Shown here piece by piece: positions 40,649 through 61,477 of a stretch of DNA of 64,000 nucleotides. Position numbers and translations under genes: made by a program. Source of the stretch: Quillaja saponaria. Taxonomy: Eukaryota; Streptophyta; Magnoliopsida; Fabales; Quillajaceae. The notes beneath the pieces were generated by a model, which was not told the DNA's origin, made no database searches, and was given only the letters and a program-made list of their open reading frames with translations. Location: assembly GCA_029379385.1 (NCBI GenBank), contig CM055606.1, forward strand, positions 19,183,142-19,247,141, given 5' to 3'. The number at the start of each line of letters is the position of its first letter. Position 1 is the first letter of the stretch.

Positions 40649-41626
40649 GATATATCGTATAAGATAATATAGTATATGACTATATAATATATTAGACTGT
40701 ATAGCTTGTTAAATTATCATTTTATTTTATTTTTATTATATAATTTTATAATATTAAAAAAATAAATCGTATAAGTCAATATCTTATTATTTTTATAATA
40801 ATTAACTGGATAACCTTATGCCAAAAAGTGTTGTCGACAATCCGTGTGAAGTGTGAACAGCTGAACTTTAAAGTATGAACACTGAAGCTGAGTTTATGTA
40901 ATCACACATCAACATCTCATATTTTGAACTAGCTTTTCCATTGTGGGCTGGATAGCGCATTCGAAGAATTGATATGGTAATAATAATAATAAGATCCACC
41001 TTTTGATATCTTTTGGGGTCAAAATCACATGCCTCACTGCAGCCAAGCATCATTCCCTCATAACATATAAAAGGGACCATGATTGCTGCCACCAAGGCAA
41101 ATTGGATGATTTTTAAAAAATTCAATATAATTGATTCCAACATCTTATTGTAAAAATTTATAAAAATTTTATTTTTATAATATTTAAAAATTTTAAAAAT
41201 TTAAAATTTAAGAACACACTTTCTTAAATTTTTTATTGTAAATATATTTTAATGAATATGTGATGAAGAATAATCACAAATGTTAAACAAAAATTAGATT
41301 CGTTAAAATTATAAAAAAAGAAAAAAGAAAAAAAATTGTGATAGATTTGATTTTTATAGTTTGAACTTGTAACAATTAAAATATTTATTTAAAATAATTT
41401 CTCATTTTTGTCTTATTCAACATTTCTTAAATGGAAGAAATCCTTTCATTTTATACAATATAAGATTTAAGAAATTTTTATCTATGTAAATGTAAAAAAC
41501 AATATCTAGTTGCACCAAAAAAAAAGAATACAACATCAAAAAAGAAAATATAGCAATACCATCACATCAGCACTCTCCGCGTATGCTTTACTAGTTTCCT
41601 ATATGAATAAGCTGAAGTCGGCGTGG

Positions 41627-41686
41627 AACAGATGGCTTGCCAAGTTACAGAATGTTAACAGATGGCCTACCAAGTTACAGAATATT
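41627..41686 (+). repeat. Two-unit minisatellite, 30 bp unit
   Basis: The units at 41627-41656 and 41657-41686 share aacagatggc and ccaagttacagaat, with three substitutions. Local duplication in spacer DNA. Confidence 0.8.
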
Positions 41687-42066
41687 CACACGTATCAACT
41701 AGTTCAGTAGCTGGGTAATGTGTTACCACCTTTTCCCATGAAAATTGTTTGTTTATTTATAATTGAGATTCACGGAAGAAGGCCCTTCTGCAACCTTATA
41801 ATTAAGATTCTTGCCATGATTTGGAGTCCATCCCTTTATTTTTCTTCCTTTTGTTGTTTTCACTTTTCAATGGTGATTGGCCAGTACCAGTTTCTGCAAC
41901 ACATAAAGCACACAGATATATAGAGGGAATCGACGTGGGTACCTGAACTTTGAACAATGATGGTCAACTAATTGAAAGGAACAAAGGGTATCTGTGTTTT
42001 GCTTCAGAATTTATTTGTTTCAAACTTGCCCTGCCCTTCCCTGGTTTTATAGCAAGTCATTCATGC

Positions 42067-42552
42067 TGCTTTTGTTTATCTTTGTGCATCAATTTGATTT
42101 CACTGTTCATAATTTAGTTGTTTGGATTCAGGGTACTGCTCAAATTTGAATATTTTCTGCTTTTGCTTGTGGGTTTATGAAGCACTCTGTTTATAATGTT
42201 ATTATGCATATTACTTTCATAGCACGTTGAGGAAAGCCTACCTAGTGTATGATTAAGTGAGGCTGAGAGCTTGAGTTGGAATTCTTTATCTTCTTTGAAG
42301 ATTCGTACTGTTTTTGTTAATCTTTCTCTATCACTTTGATTTTATGTTCGCAATTCTAGTTATTTGGATACGGGATATTGCTCAAATTTGAACATTTTCT
42401 GCTTCTGTTCTGGGATTCTGAAGCACTCAGTTTTTGATGTTATTATACATGTAATTTCCATAGCAGGTTGAAGAAGGCCTACCTAGTGTATGATTAAGTG
42501 AGGCTAAGAGCTTGAGTTGGACACTTGGACTTCTTTACATTCTTTGAAGATG
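42067..42552 (+). repeat. Imperfect tandem duplication (about 240 bp) ending at the ABCC start codon
   Basis: Copy 1 (about 42067-42303) and copy 2 (about 42308-42552) are direct neighbours. Shared blocks are gctcaaatttgaa, cctacctagtgtatgattaa, gtgaggct and agagcttgagttgga. Copy 2 ends in ttctttgaagATG, the transporter start codon; the same place in copy 1 reads ttctttgaagATT. Copy 2 has about 8 extra bases before that point. The region is 5' UTR and/or promoter. Confidence 0.85.
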
Positions 42553-45500
42553 CCTTCTACTTCGTGGCTCACGTCACTTACATGTTCAACTTCGAGTATT
42601 GATCTGTCAGATTATTCATCTCCTGTATTACTTGTAGTTCAATGGTTGAGATTTATCTTCTTGTCTCCATGTCCTCAAAGAGTTCTGTTTTCATCTATTG
42701 ATCTCATATTCGTGGTCACCCTTTTATTGTTCTTAATTCGGAGGCTATTCTCTAAGTTCGTTTTCAATTCCAATTCCCATTCCAGCTCTACTCTTAGTAA
42801 ACCCCTGTTGGTAAACAATAGGTCTCGCTTCAAAGTTACCCTTAGGTTCAAGCTAGCACTGTTCGTAACGGTGCTGTTGGCGGTAGCTTACACAGTTCTG
42901 TGTGTCTTAGCGTTCACTCAGAGTACTCCTTCATCATGGAAGCTGGTAGAAGCTTTGTTCCGGTTAGCTCAAGCAATAACCCACATGGCAATAGTAATTA
43001 TCCTTGCACACGAGAAGAAATTCGAGGCTAATATCCACCCTTTGTCCCTCAGAATTTATTGGGTGGTAAATTTTGTCATCATTGGTTTCTTTGCAGCTTC
43101 GGCTATTACTCGGTTGGTATCTACTAATGCAAGCACCTTGGAGCCCAATTTGAGAATGGATGATATATTTTCATTGGTTAATCTGCCTTTATCCATTGTT
43201 CTACTTATTGTGGCACTGCAACGATCATCCGGGATTAGTCTGAGAGAGTCTGAAGTGGTTGTGAATTCAACAACACAGTCATATCAACCAGTTCAGACAG
43301 ATCCAAATGTGAGTGCTTATGCCTCAGCTTCTTTGTTCTCTAAGGCATTGTGGCTTTGGATGAATCCACTGCTAACTAAGGGATACAAGTCCCCCCTCAA
43401 AGTTGATGATGTACCAACTCTTCCTCCTGAATATCGAGCTGAAAGGATGTCAGAGCTCTTTGAAATGAATTGGCCCAAGCCAGATGAAAATAGCAAGCAT
43501 CCAGTTCTAGTTACATTAATCCGGTGCTTCTGGAAAGGCATTGCTATTACGGGCTTCCTTGCAGTAGTTCGACTGTCAGTCATGTATGTTGGTCCACTGC
43601 TTATTGATAGTTTTATTGACTTTACCGCTAGTAAGAGAAGTTCTCTATACGAAGGTTGCCTTTTAGTGTTGGTTCTCTTGCTTGCTAAAACAGTTGAAAG
43701 CCTTAGTTCCCACCATTTCAACTTTCAATGTCAGAAATTGGCTATGCTAATTCGATCAAGCCTTATCACGACTTTATACATGAAGGGGTTGAAACTATCA
43801 TGTTCTTCACGGCAGGCTCATGGGGTTGGTAAGATAGTGAATCACATGACTGCTGATGCCCAACAGCTCTCGGGTGTGATGACGCAGCTGCACCCTATTT
43901 GGATGATGCCATTACAAGTTGGTGCTGCTTTAGCCCTTCTTTATGGTTACCTTAATGTGTCTATGCTTGCAGCCTTATTTGCAGCTATTGCAATTGGAAT
44001 CTTTCTACTATTACGCACTCAAAGGCACAACTTTTTCCAGTTCAGTATTATGATTAGCCGTGATAAGAGGCTGAAAGCAACGAATGAGATGCTTAATAAC
44101 ATTCGCGTAATCAAGTTCCAAGCATGGGAGGAACACTTCAGTAAGAAAATTCAATCTTTTCGAGGATCAGAGTATGAGTGGATTGGCAAGTTCCTGTACT
44201 CAGTTTCTTGTAACATGGCTCTTCTTGGGGTTACTCCAGTTATAATAGCAGCTCTTACATTTTCAGCTGCAGTTTTTCTGGGTATTCGTCTTGATACTGG
44301 GACAGTATTCACGGTAACTACAATTATCAAAATACTTCAGGAGCCAGTTCGATCCTTCCCCCAGGCTCTTACACAACTTTCACAAGCTATAATAGCTCTC
44401 CAGAGGTTGGATGGGTTTTTTACAAGTCGGGAATTGGATGAGAATTCAGTGGAAAGGGATGAAGGTTGTGACAGTAACATAGCTGTGGAAGTGAAAGCTG
44501 GAACATTTTCATGGGATGATGAAAGTAATGATGTGGTTCTAAAAGTCTCGGACTTGGAAATCCAAAAAGGGGACCTTGCTGCAGTTGTCGGTACTGTTGG
44601 ATCAGGAAAGTCTTCATTGTTAGCTTCCATTCTTGGCGAGATGCACAAAATCTCAGGAAAGGTATGTTTTCTTAGAACGACTGCTTATATTGTCATACTT
44701 TTTCCTGGGTGGGAGAGAACCTGATATACAATTACAAGCTTATGTTTAACTATGATTTTATTGAAAAATATATTATATTAGGGATGCAACCCCATGTGCT
44801 TAGAATCTATATGCTAGATTATCATTTTGTCCTGCATTCAGAATCATGCTTTAGACGTTCCGGAATATACATAATAATGTTAATGCTGAGAATATCCACT
44901 TATTTTGTCCTATTCTTTTTATTTTTGAATTAATTTTTTAGGTTAGAGTTTGTGGGACAGTGGCCTATGTACCCCAGACATCATGGATCCAGAACGCAAC
45001 CATCCAAGAAAATATATTGTTTGGTTTGCCAATGAATTGGGAGAGATACAAGGAAGTGATTAGAGTTTGTAGCCTCGAAAAAGACTTGGAAATGATGGAG
45101 TTTGGTGACCAAAATGAAATTGGAGAGCGAGGTATCAATCTCAGTGGTGGCCAGAAGCAACGTATACAACTTGCTAGAGCTGTCTATCAAGACTGCGACA
45201 TCTATCTTCTAGATGATATATTTAGTGCTGTTGATGCTCAAACTGGATCAGATATATTCAAGGTCCACTCACTCCTTAATTAGTTGTAAAACTTTTGGCT
45301 ACATCTTAATCTCATTGGTTAGGTTTAAAGATTGTTTTACGGAATAATAAACATTCTTTTGGGTCATCAATAATCAAGAAACATATAGCACTTGCTAGTA
45401 GAAATTAAAAAGCAAAAATTTACAGAGTAGATATTCCATTACAAATATCATATGGCCATTTATTGCTAGACTTACAGGAAGCAGTCAATCTCAATACTCG

Positions 45501-48500
45501 TGTTTGTTTTTTCTCCTTTTAAGTTTTAAGTATTATAATGTTTCACTAGCCGTGGGATGAAAAAATGGTTTTTGTTTCTGACCTTGTACAGTACTGCATC
45601 TAATCTACGTGAATAGATCAAAAGGATGGATAATATTATAGTGCAGTTCTTATTGTGTTTCTGAAGATTACCAACTTCTGTTATCTGGTGCAGGCGTGTG
45701 TCAGAGGAGCTCTTAAGGATAAAACCATTTTACTTGTAACCCACCAAGTTGATTTCTTGCACAACGCAGATCTTATAATGGTAAGTGCATGACTTTTGGC
45801 ATTATCCTTTAAGCATACGAATGTTCATGTCAATGGTGATATCTTATAAATAAAATCTATCTTGCAGAATGCATAGAATGGAACTAGTAATGTAACGGCA
45901 CTTCTAATCTAGTAGGTCAAGCTTAAAATGGTTTTTCTGTAATCTTCAAGTTTTACATGCACATTGTCGACTTCCTTCTCATGGATTTTTGGAAACTTGA
46001 ACACTATAAGATTTAGTTTCTTAAAGTAAGCAAAATTTCCAATTTAAAGTTGTAATTTGATGTTTCACAAGAAAAAACCTTAAGTGCAATGGTCAAGTTT
46101 TTCAATATGGTGCGTCCAATTTAAAGTTTTTCTATATAAATATAATTTTTACTTGACAAGGTCATGCGGGACGGGATGATTGTACAATCTGGAAAGTATG
46201 AAGAACTTGCAGAATCTGGCTTGGATTTCAGTGCACTTGTAGCTGCCCATGAAACCTCTATGGAGCTTGTAGACACGAGTAACATGTCTGGTGGCAAAAC
46301 TAGTTTAACACCAACAGTAACTCTTGAATCTTACCACCAAGGGGAAAGTGATGACGAAAAGAAGCCTCTATCCCGATCTAAGTCTGTTAAGGGTACTTCA
46401 AAGCTCATTGAAGATGAGGAAAGAGAAACTGGCCATGTCAATATGGAAGTTTATAAACAATACTTGACTGAAGCGTATGGGTGGTGGGGAGTAGCAGTTG
46501 TTATACTTATGTCTGTATTATATGTGTTGTCTACGATGTCGGGTGACTATTGGCTAGCATACCAAACATCAGCAGATGGTGTATTTAACCCTAATCTATT
46601 AATAAGTGTCTACTGGATCATCGCAGCTGTTTCAGGTGCAGTGGTGATGGGGAGATCAATCCTTATTGCATTTTTGGGTCTCAAAACCGGTCAAAGTTTC
46701 TTCAATGGGATGCTTCATAGCATCCTGCATGCACCAATGTCATTCTTTGATACAACTCCTTCAGGCAGAATTTTAAGTCGTGTAAGTTTAAGCTTCTTTC
46801 CTATAGACTACAAATAATGCCATAAGTAACAGAAAAGGATAAATTTTCAGTTAGCAATATTAAGACATTTCCATTTCTGTTTCAGGCATCTGGTGATCAA
46901 CTCAACCTTGATTTACCAATTCCTATGTTTATGAGCATGATAGTAGTAGCATACTTTACGCTACTCAGTATTATCTTTGTCACATGCCAGAATGCTTGGC
47001 CAACAGTATTCCTCTTATTTCCACTGGGTTTGCTGAACATTTGGTACCGGGTATAACTTCTCTACAGAATTGTATTTTGCCTCTATCACAACGATATTAT
47101 GATCCAAAAACCAGATATGTTTATGCACATATTCCTGAGGAACTTTCTGTTCTATGGGTTGTCGTACCTCATTTTAAATATTTTTATTTAATTCTATTAA
47201 TGTTCTAGCTTCAGATTGTACATTTGGTTAATTGTGCCATGTTCATTGTAAAGGTCTGAAAGAATTAATTGATATTCTATATTACAGGTAACAAAAGATC
47301 TTACTTATATTTTAACACCTCTCTACTGTGGTTTGCAGGGATATTACCTTGCATCATCTCGGGAATTGACTCGCCTCGATTCCATCACAAGAGCTCCTGT
47401 AATTCATCACTTCTCAGAGTCCATCACTGGTGTCATGACAATCCGTGGCTTCAGGAAACAGAGTATATTTTGCAAGGAAAATATTGACCGGGTCAATGCA
47501 AATCTGCGAATGGATCTCCACAACAATGGAAATAATGAATGGTTGGGTCTCCGGTTGGAACTCATTGGAAACCTTTTCCTTTGCATTACCACTATGTTTA
47601 TGATCTTCCTTCCAAGTACTATTATTAGACCAGGTATTATCCATCTTCATGGAACCACATGGGCAACAATTTCTTCCCTAATTATCTTGATTGTAAGCTT
47701 TTTTTCCAAAAATCATAAGCAATCCACTTGTATTTGAAGTACATGAACCTGGTTAACTGTTGTATTATGTCTGTATGTTATGACCTTTATGCATAATTTA
47801 CATAAAGAATCACAAGTAGATAAAAAAACTTTCTCTTGTTCTCCTCCCTAATTGAATTCTTGATTGGCAATGCTAACAGATAGTTGCCTCATCTTAAACT
47901 TTTAGTTGGGAAAGCCTAACATAGTTTTGTGTGTTGCAGAAAATATTGGCTTGTCTCTTTCTTATGGCCTGTCCCTCAATAGTGTCTTGTTTATTTGCGT
48001 GTATATGACTTGCTCAATTGAGAACCAAATGGTTTCGGTTGAGAGAATAAAACAGTTTACAAATATTCCATCAGAAGCTCCATGGAGAATAACTAACAGA
48101 CTTCCTCCTAAGAATTGGCCCAGCCGTGGCAATATCGAGTTGAAGAACTTGCAGGTAATTTTTTCACATAGAAATTATGGTGATAAAAAGATTAGTGAGA
48201 ACTAATGTAAGTTCCTTCTTCTTTTATAATCCTTCCCACTAATTTTCCTTGAGATTGTGCATCAAAAAAGTTAGTTTGATAATTTACATTTAACAGATAT
48301 CAAGAGACTTTAGATGAATCGATGGTATTGTAAACAGTTTCATACTTTTAGGAACAAAATCTGTTATAAGACTTGTTTATCTCAAACATTATGAAATGGG
48401 TAAAAAAAAATTATAATGAGTGTGGTACAAAGTGAGCAGCACCAGAGGTTGGGGAGGGGAGATGGACAGATACAGATACTCAGAAAGCTAACATCTATTC

Positions 48501-49964
48501 AACAGATACAGTAAAGCTAAATTGGAAGGGAAATATAGCAAAATTACAGCCACTATGATGATGATTTTACTGCCCTTCAATAGATAACATGGCTTTTTCA
48601 CTGATGTTACTGACGATTTGTGATTGTTTAAATCCATTCACTACTTTCATTGGATGATCTTTGCTTACATTACTGTGAACAGGTCAGATATCGACCAAAT
48701 ACTCCTCTAGTCCTCAAGGGACTGTCTCTTAGCATTCAAGGTGGAGAGAAGATTGGTGTTGTTGGTCGTACAGGAAGTGGGAAGTCAACACTGATCCAGG
48801 TGTTCTTTAGGTTGGTGGAACCTTCGGGTGGACAGATAATCATTGATGGAATCAACATTTGCACGCTGGGCCTTCATGATCTGAGGTCTCGTTTCGGGAT
48901 TATTCCTCAAGACCCTGTACTCTTTCAAGGAACTGTAAGAAGCAACGTTGATCCAATTGGGCTGTATTCAGACGAGGAGATTTGGAAGGTAGATACTACT
49001 TACTTGGTTGCAGTTGAAGTGTGACTAATTCGTATGTCATTTGCATTGAAATGGAAAAACTAGAGAGGAAGGAAAACTCAAATGCATTTTCTTTGTGTAT
49101 TGTTTTATTTCTTGATCTCATTCATTACCACATGTATAAGTGCATAGTAGCTATTAATTCGAGCTTCCGAGGACTGATTTGCTCCATTGTTTTAATTTTT
49201 TCCTATAGAGCCTTGAGCGCTGCCAACTGAAAGAAGTGGTGGCTGGAAAACCTGAGAAACTTGAAGCTCCAGGTCTCAAACTTCTAGAATTTATTTACTA
49301 AATAAAAATTGATTAGTGTTATAGTAGTAAACTATTTCAGCTCTTTCCTATTTGAGATGATAGTTTGGTTAACATCATTTCCCATTTGCATTTCACTACT
49401 ATACAGTGGTTGATGGTGGAGACAATTGGAGTGTAGGACAGAGGCAGCTCCTTTGCTTGGGAAGGATCATGCTAAAACGTAGTAAGATATTATTCATGGA
49501 CGAGGCAACAGCTTCTGTTGATTCACAAACTGATGCTGTAATCCAAAAGATCATCCGGGAAGACTTTGCAACTTGTACAATCATCAGTATTGCTCACAGA
49601 ATACCTACAGTGATGGATTGTGATAGGGTTTTAGTTATAGATGCAGGTATGATTTTTAATGTCTTCTCACTGCTGCATAGACCATTTTCTGCTTTGGCTT
49701 AACGAGAGCTTTTTTAAGTACAAAACCGTAAGGTCTAGGTCTAGTGGCGTCAAAACAGATAATATATGGTTACGCTGGCTGACTGACCTTCATATCATAT
49801 TTTTTATTATTTTCTATTACATGCAGAACCAATAATGCTTTGTGGTTTTGATTTTATTGACAGGAATGGCAAAAGAGTTTGATAAACCATCGCATTTGCT
49901 TCGAAGACCCTCACTTTTTGGGTCATTGGTTCAGGAGTATTCCAACAGGTCATCTGCATTTTGA
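42550..49964 (+). CDS. ABCC: ABC transporter subfamily C (MRP), ABCC4/ABCC14-like
   Basis: 11 exons: 42550-44661, 44942-45262, 45694-45780, 46161-46781, 46886-47050, 47339-47633, 47940-48154, 48683-48988, 49209-49272, 49407-49646, 49864-49964; GT-AG, in phase, 1508 residues. The start is the ATG at 42550 ([16 protein letters not shown]), not the upstream TTG. An N-terminal TMD0 of about five helices (about 25-225) precedes TMD1 and NBD1: Walker A GTVGSGKS 681-688, signature LSGGQ 771-775, Walker B LLDD ending at 796, then the H-loop in VTHQVDF. A charged linker ([12 protein letters not shown]) leads to TMD2 (about 900-1200) and NBD2: Walker A GRTGSGKS 1300-1307, signature WSVGQ 1403-1407, Walker B FMDE 1425-1428. 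All ATP-site residues look intact. Family role: ATP-driven export of glutathione or other conjugates, folates or cytokinins; Arabidopsis ABCC4 is reported in folate transport, guard-cell function and cytokinin efflux. The substrate here is inferred. Confidence 0.95.
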
Positions 49965-50775
49965 TTTGTGAGCACCATTAAGTATTCCCACCACTCAAAG
50001 GCACAGGCTGACAATGATGCCACAGTTCTACAACAATACAACATCGATATTGGATTTAGCCAATAAAGACTAAAAGACTAAGTTTGAAGACGAGGAGATC
50101 GATCAGTGTGAATCCCATAATAAGTCCTTTCCCAAAACAAGAATATGATGTTCTTAAATTTATTTTTACTTCCAAGAAAATGATATAGAACTATGAGCTA
50201 GAATTATTTTAGTTTTTGCATAGCGAATAAATTAACTTTTGCATCTACAAAATTTGTTCACGTAATTTAGTGGCAATTATTAACCAATCACTGCAGTGTT
50301 TTTCTGTGAAGATTCTTAATTCCTTGCTTGTACCTAAAAATCTTTTAACATGTAAAATGTTTCTCAATTTACCACCATGTCACCAGCACAAAGAGATTCT
50401 TGTGTGTATCCTATTTAATGTTAATTAAATATTAGAATAATTTGTAGAGAAATTAATAAAAATATGTTGATTTTTATATATGTAAATAGTTTATCTCAAA
50501 TTATCAAAAAAAATTCATTACCAAAAAAAAAAGTTGTCACAAATTTTTATGATTAATTATGTATGAAAATAATTTATATATTATTATTTTTTAATGGGAA
50601 ATAACACTTTATTAATTACAAATGAAAATATTTTGTACCTAAATCATTATTGACGTTTTAAATTTTAATTATATTTAATAAAATGAAAATCATAGAAATT
50701 TTTCTTAAGAAACTATCACCAAATTGCGTCTTTCTGACTGCATCAGTGAAGACGAGAGTATCAGTCCAGAGAGAA
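49965..50775. other. ABCC 3' UTR and spacer
   Basis: AT-rich spacer of 0.8 kb between two genes on the same strand; it must hold the promoter of the gene at 50776. An in-frame upstream ATG at 50683 could lengthen that gene's N-terminus by 31 residues. Confidence 0.5.
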
Positions 50776-53345
50776 ATGGCATTTGGTGCCCTAAGATCTA
50801 TAGTCAGGCCGCTATCAAGAACCCTAATTTCACGAACCTCTACTTGTTCAACGACTTCGTTTCATGCTTCCTTGACCTCTCGAAAATCCGACTTCCGCTT
50901 CGTCTTTGGTGGCCCAAATGGCTGCAGCCAACCTCAATGGCTTACGATTTTCTCGAATCATTTCCACAGCTTAACTGATACTCGCTACCCAAAGCGGCGA
51001 CCCTCCGGTAAACCACGTCGGAAAAGGGCAAGCTTGAGACCCCCAGGTCTGTTTCTCATTCATATTTTCATGGTTTTCGAATTGCTTTTCGATTTCCCAG
51101 CTACCAAACAACAACTTTAGCTAATTTTGGACTTTTGTCACTTTTTGATTACTGCTTGTTAATGTTATGTGAAATTTATTTTGATGTAAAATATCTTGAG
51201 CCAAGATTCTCAATTTGGAGCTTCATATGGTTTGCTAGGACTATGTTTCTTCTAGAGTTTATTGTATATTTGATAAAATTAAATAATTTAATTGAAATTC
51301 TTAGAAATAAAAAAAATAAAAATGCAGGGCCATATGCTTGGGTTCAGTATGTACCAGGTGAGCCAATACTTCCAAATAGACCCAATGAAGGGAGTGTCAA
51401 AGGAAGGAAGGAGAAAAAACGCATCAGGCAGCGCCGTGCATTTATACTGGTATGTCTTATGAACCTCCTTGGAGTTTCTTTGCATACGTTCTGCTGGCGT
51501 TTGTATTAGTTATTGTATGCTGTTTCACAAGCTCTTAATTATAGTTTACCCAACTCAGATTTTTTTTTTTTTTTTTTTCTGGGATCAATATGGAACCTTT
51601 TAAGCCTATTTGGTTTTCTCAACCACGAAGACTAGGGAAATCTTAGATTTTTCACTTACCTATGTAATTTATTACTGTCACTTAAATTTTTCTTAATATC
51701 TCCTATTCTTCTCTTCATATTTGTTTAGAAGACTTGGCATGGTTCAATGGGATGCTGTGTGTAGTTTTGTAACATTGGACTAGGTGAGCCCTTAGTGTTC
51801 TTAAGAGGGTCGTCAAAAGAAGACAGGTCACAGTTCATGAATTCAAAATTGCTCGTGAGTAGGTATTTGGAGTTTAGAATTCTAGATCAGTTGCCTAGTG
51901 TATCTGGAATTTAACAGATATAAAGTCTACATTTCATTGAGAAGAAGGAGGAAGTTATATTTGATTTATTTTTGAGATGATCAGTTAGCAGCCAATGTTA
52001 TAGTCTTTTACGGAGAATTTGATGAAGTTGATAATACACTAATACTCTAGATATGGGGAAACATGTCATTGAGATAGAAGTATTTCTAGCATAATGAAAA
52101 ATAGGTCATCAGACCACTGGTATTCATGAGGTGGAAATGGCCATGGTGATTGCAGAGTCTGCATGAGAGGGCGGATTGATATAATTAGTGGTTAGTTTGG
52201 TAGCAAAAATATCGCTGCAGCAAGGCTTACGGCTTACCAAAGTCTCTTTTGATTTCATGTTTGTTCCAAATATGAGTTGTGATTTCGCATTGAAAAATTA
52301 ATTTCTTGTTTCTCTTTAGCTTTGATTTTGTCAAGAATTACCATATATTTGCAAGTCTATCATATTAGTTGTTGTATATATTGAATGTACAGACGGAATT
52401 GTTAAAGATGGTTTGTGTTTTCAAATTCAAATTGCTTGCCTTTGTCCAAGGAAAAAAATAGAAACCAAAAACCTCATCTACATGAATGAGAAGTGTATTT
52501 ATCAAAATGGAACCAATTTAGCCTCAAAACTTTTTTCACTAAGAACAGGCCTACCTTTTTATTGTATTTGTTTATGGTGGCAGTTAGTGGTTTCCATTAT
52601 TCATTTGTTTACTGGTGTGCTCTGCAGTTCTTGAATAATAAAACTGTCGATACAATAACTTATTTAATATCTGCTTTTGCTCTAATAAGATTTGTATCGT
52701 GTATTTTTCTCTAATAAGATTCGTATTATGTATTTTGCTCATAGTAAAGGTGATTAATTACCAGTTCTCTCATGTATAACTTAAAAGGAGGCAAATGTAA
52801 TTGGCACAAAAGATAAAAAGCTTAGATGGGTTTCATATTCAATGAGAAGTCAATGAGTTTTAAGTTATTGCACGTATCCACCAATGCATATAGGCACTAG
52901 TATATGCCATGTTCTTGAAAGATTTTGATCATGATGTTTCTATTGGCTAGTTGACTGTTGCTGCTGTCTGGATGCTTGAGAGTTTTACTTTTAGGTTATT
53001 TTTTCACCAAATTAAAAGATTATATTTGTATTTTTTTTCTTTAAAATTTTTTATTATCAAGAATTATAATCACTAGGAAAATGTCTTTATATTAAAAAGG
53101 AAGGTTTGTGTTTGACAATAAATGACAGTTATTTTCATTCTTTTGGTATTATTTTAATCTTTAACTTTTTTTTTGTGTAGTCTGAGAAAAAGAAGCGGAA
53201 AGCACAGCTGCAAGAGGCTAACAGGAAGAAGATAATTAAGAGGGTGGAGAGAAAAATGGCTGCAGTGGCAAGAGATAGAGCTTGGGCTCAAAGATTGGCA
53301 GAGCTGCAGCGGCTTGAGGAAGAGAAGAAAAAATCCATGGCTTGA
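50776..53345 (+). CDS. Small basic plant protein, probable organelle-targeted; function unknown
   Basis: Three exons: 50776-51046, 51328-51449, 53181-53345; GT-AG, in phase, 185 residues. The N-terminus (MAFGALRSIVRPLSRTLISR, then TSTCSTTSFHASLTSRK) is rich in Arg and Ser, has no acidic residues for the first 40 positions, and looks like a mitochondrial presequence. The middle carries KRRPSGKPRRKRASLRPPGP, then a compact motif, YAWVQYVPGEPILPNRPNEG, then SVKGRKEKKRIRQRRAFIL. The last exon is a charged helix (SEKKKRKAQLQEANRKKIIK, then RVERKMAAVARDRAWAQRLA) likely to form a coiled coil. The very basic composition would suit an RNA- or ribosome-associated protein, but that is inference; I do not recognise a named family. 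The ATG at 50776 is preferred because it gives a typical presequence; the in-frame ATG at 50683 adds an AT-rich stretch that looks untranslated. Intron 2 is 1.7 kb. Confidence 0.85.
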
Positions 53346-54468
53346 ACTTTGATGTTTTGACAGTAACATGTAAGTGGTAATTCTGGTTTTGCTATTCGGC
53401 TAGTGTTACCCAGATTTAGAGCTTTATGTATCCCCATCACCAGCTTGTGCACCATCAAACTCTCCCAGAGTTGGGGGTGGGGGTCTTAGCATTTAGCAAT
53501 AAGAGGAACTCTTTGATATTACTTCCTGTCCATCACTGTTCCTAATCAATTTTCTATTATTCAGGAAAGCAGTGTATTAGACATATGTGTTATTTTTATT
53601 TTTATTTAAATTTTGTCTCTCCCTGTTCTCTCTAAAAAATATAAATTAATAATAAATAAAAGAAAGAATAAGCAACCATAACTCACTTCTCAACAATTCA
53701 AATAGTTTTTTTCGATCAGATGCAACAAATTACAGTCATTTGTATTCAAGTTAATACCGGTAAGTAATATTATAAAGAATCAGTTAGATGTAAATAATGT
53801 ATTTTACCTGTAAATGTCATCTTTACAAGTAGATAATATGAATTGGGCAAATTTAGCAAAAATAAATAATCTAGTCCAAATTATGTACTATATAAATTCA
53901 ACTTATTTTATTGTAGATCGTAATAAATATAAATAATCTGATTTTAATTTGAATTGTCAGATTATTTCGTTTAATCATACTAGGTGAAAAAAATTAATTT
54001 TTCAAAATTTTTCAAACTACATGTAGATACAGTGTGATATTTTAAACCACATAAAAAATAGAATGTTAATAGCTTTTAAAAAGAAAAAAAAGACAAACAA
54101 ACAAGAGTTTAATCATTTATAGAGTAAGTATTGTCCCTTTACCATAAACATAATAATAATAAAAAAGGAGAAAATAACACCATAATACACAAATTATTGA
54201 TGCTAAATATCACAAGAAAAAAATCAACAAATTATTTTCATAACCATTTATCTGTTTTAGATCTGTTGGTGCACATCTCTGTCATTGTTGTCAGAGGAAC
54301 AACTAACATATCAAACAAGGATAAATATACAGGTTAAGTAAAATTCAATTTGCACATCCAACAGAAGGTGCCGTTTATAACAATGAAATTCCAACTATAT
54401 TTGCTAACAAACATGTGAAGAGATCACATTACAATAAATGGACCAATCAAATACAAGAAGTCTGAGGC
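53346..54468. other. Spacer between convergent genes
   Basis: Holds the 3' UTRs of the rightward small-protein gene and the leftward kinesin gene, with AT-rich DNA between. No gene is supported. Confidence 0.55.

Positions 54469-61477
<7,009 letters not shown>

Larger units (their letters stand above)
39391..42066. other. AT-rich spacer between the BTB and ABCC genes
   Basis: About 2.7 kb holding the BTB 3' UTR, A/T-rich DNA and two short tandem repeats listed separately. I see no gene; the minus-strand frame at 41143-40868 and the plus-strand frame at 39737-40066 have no family signature. Confidence 0.55.
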
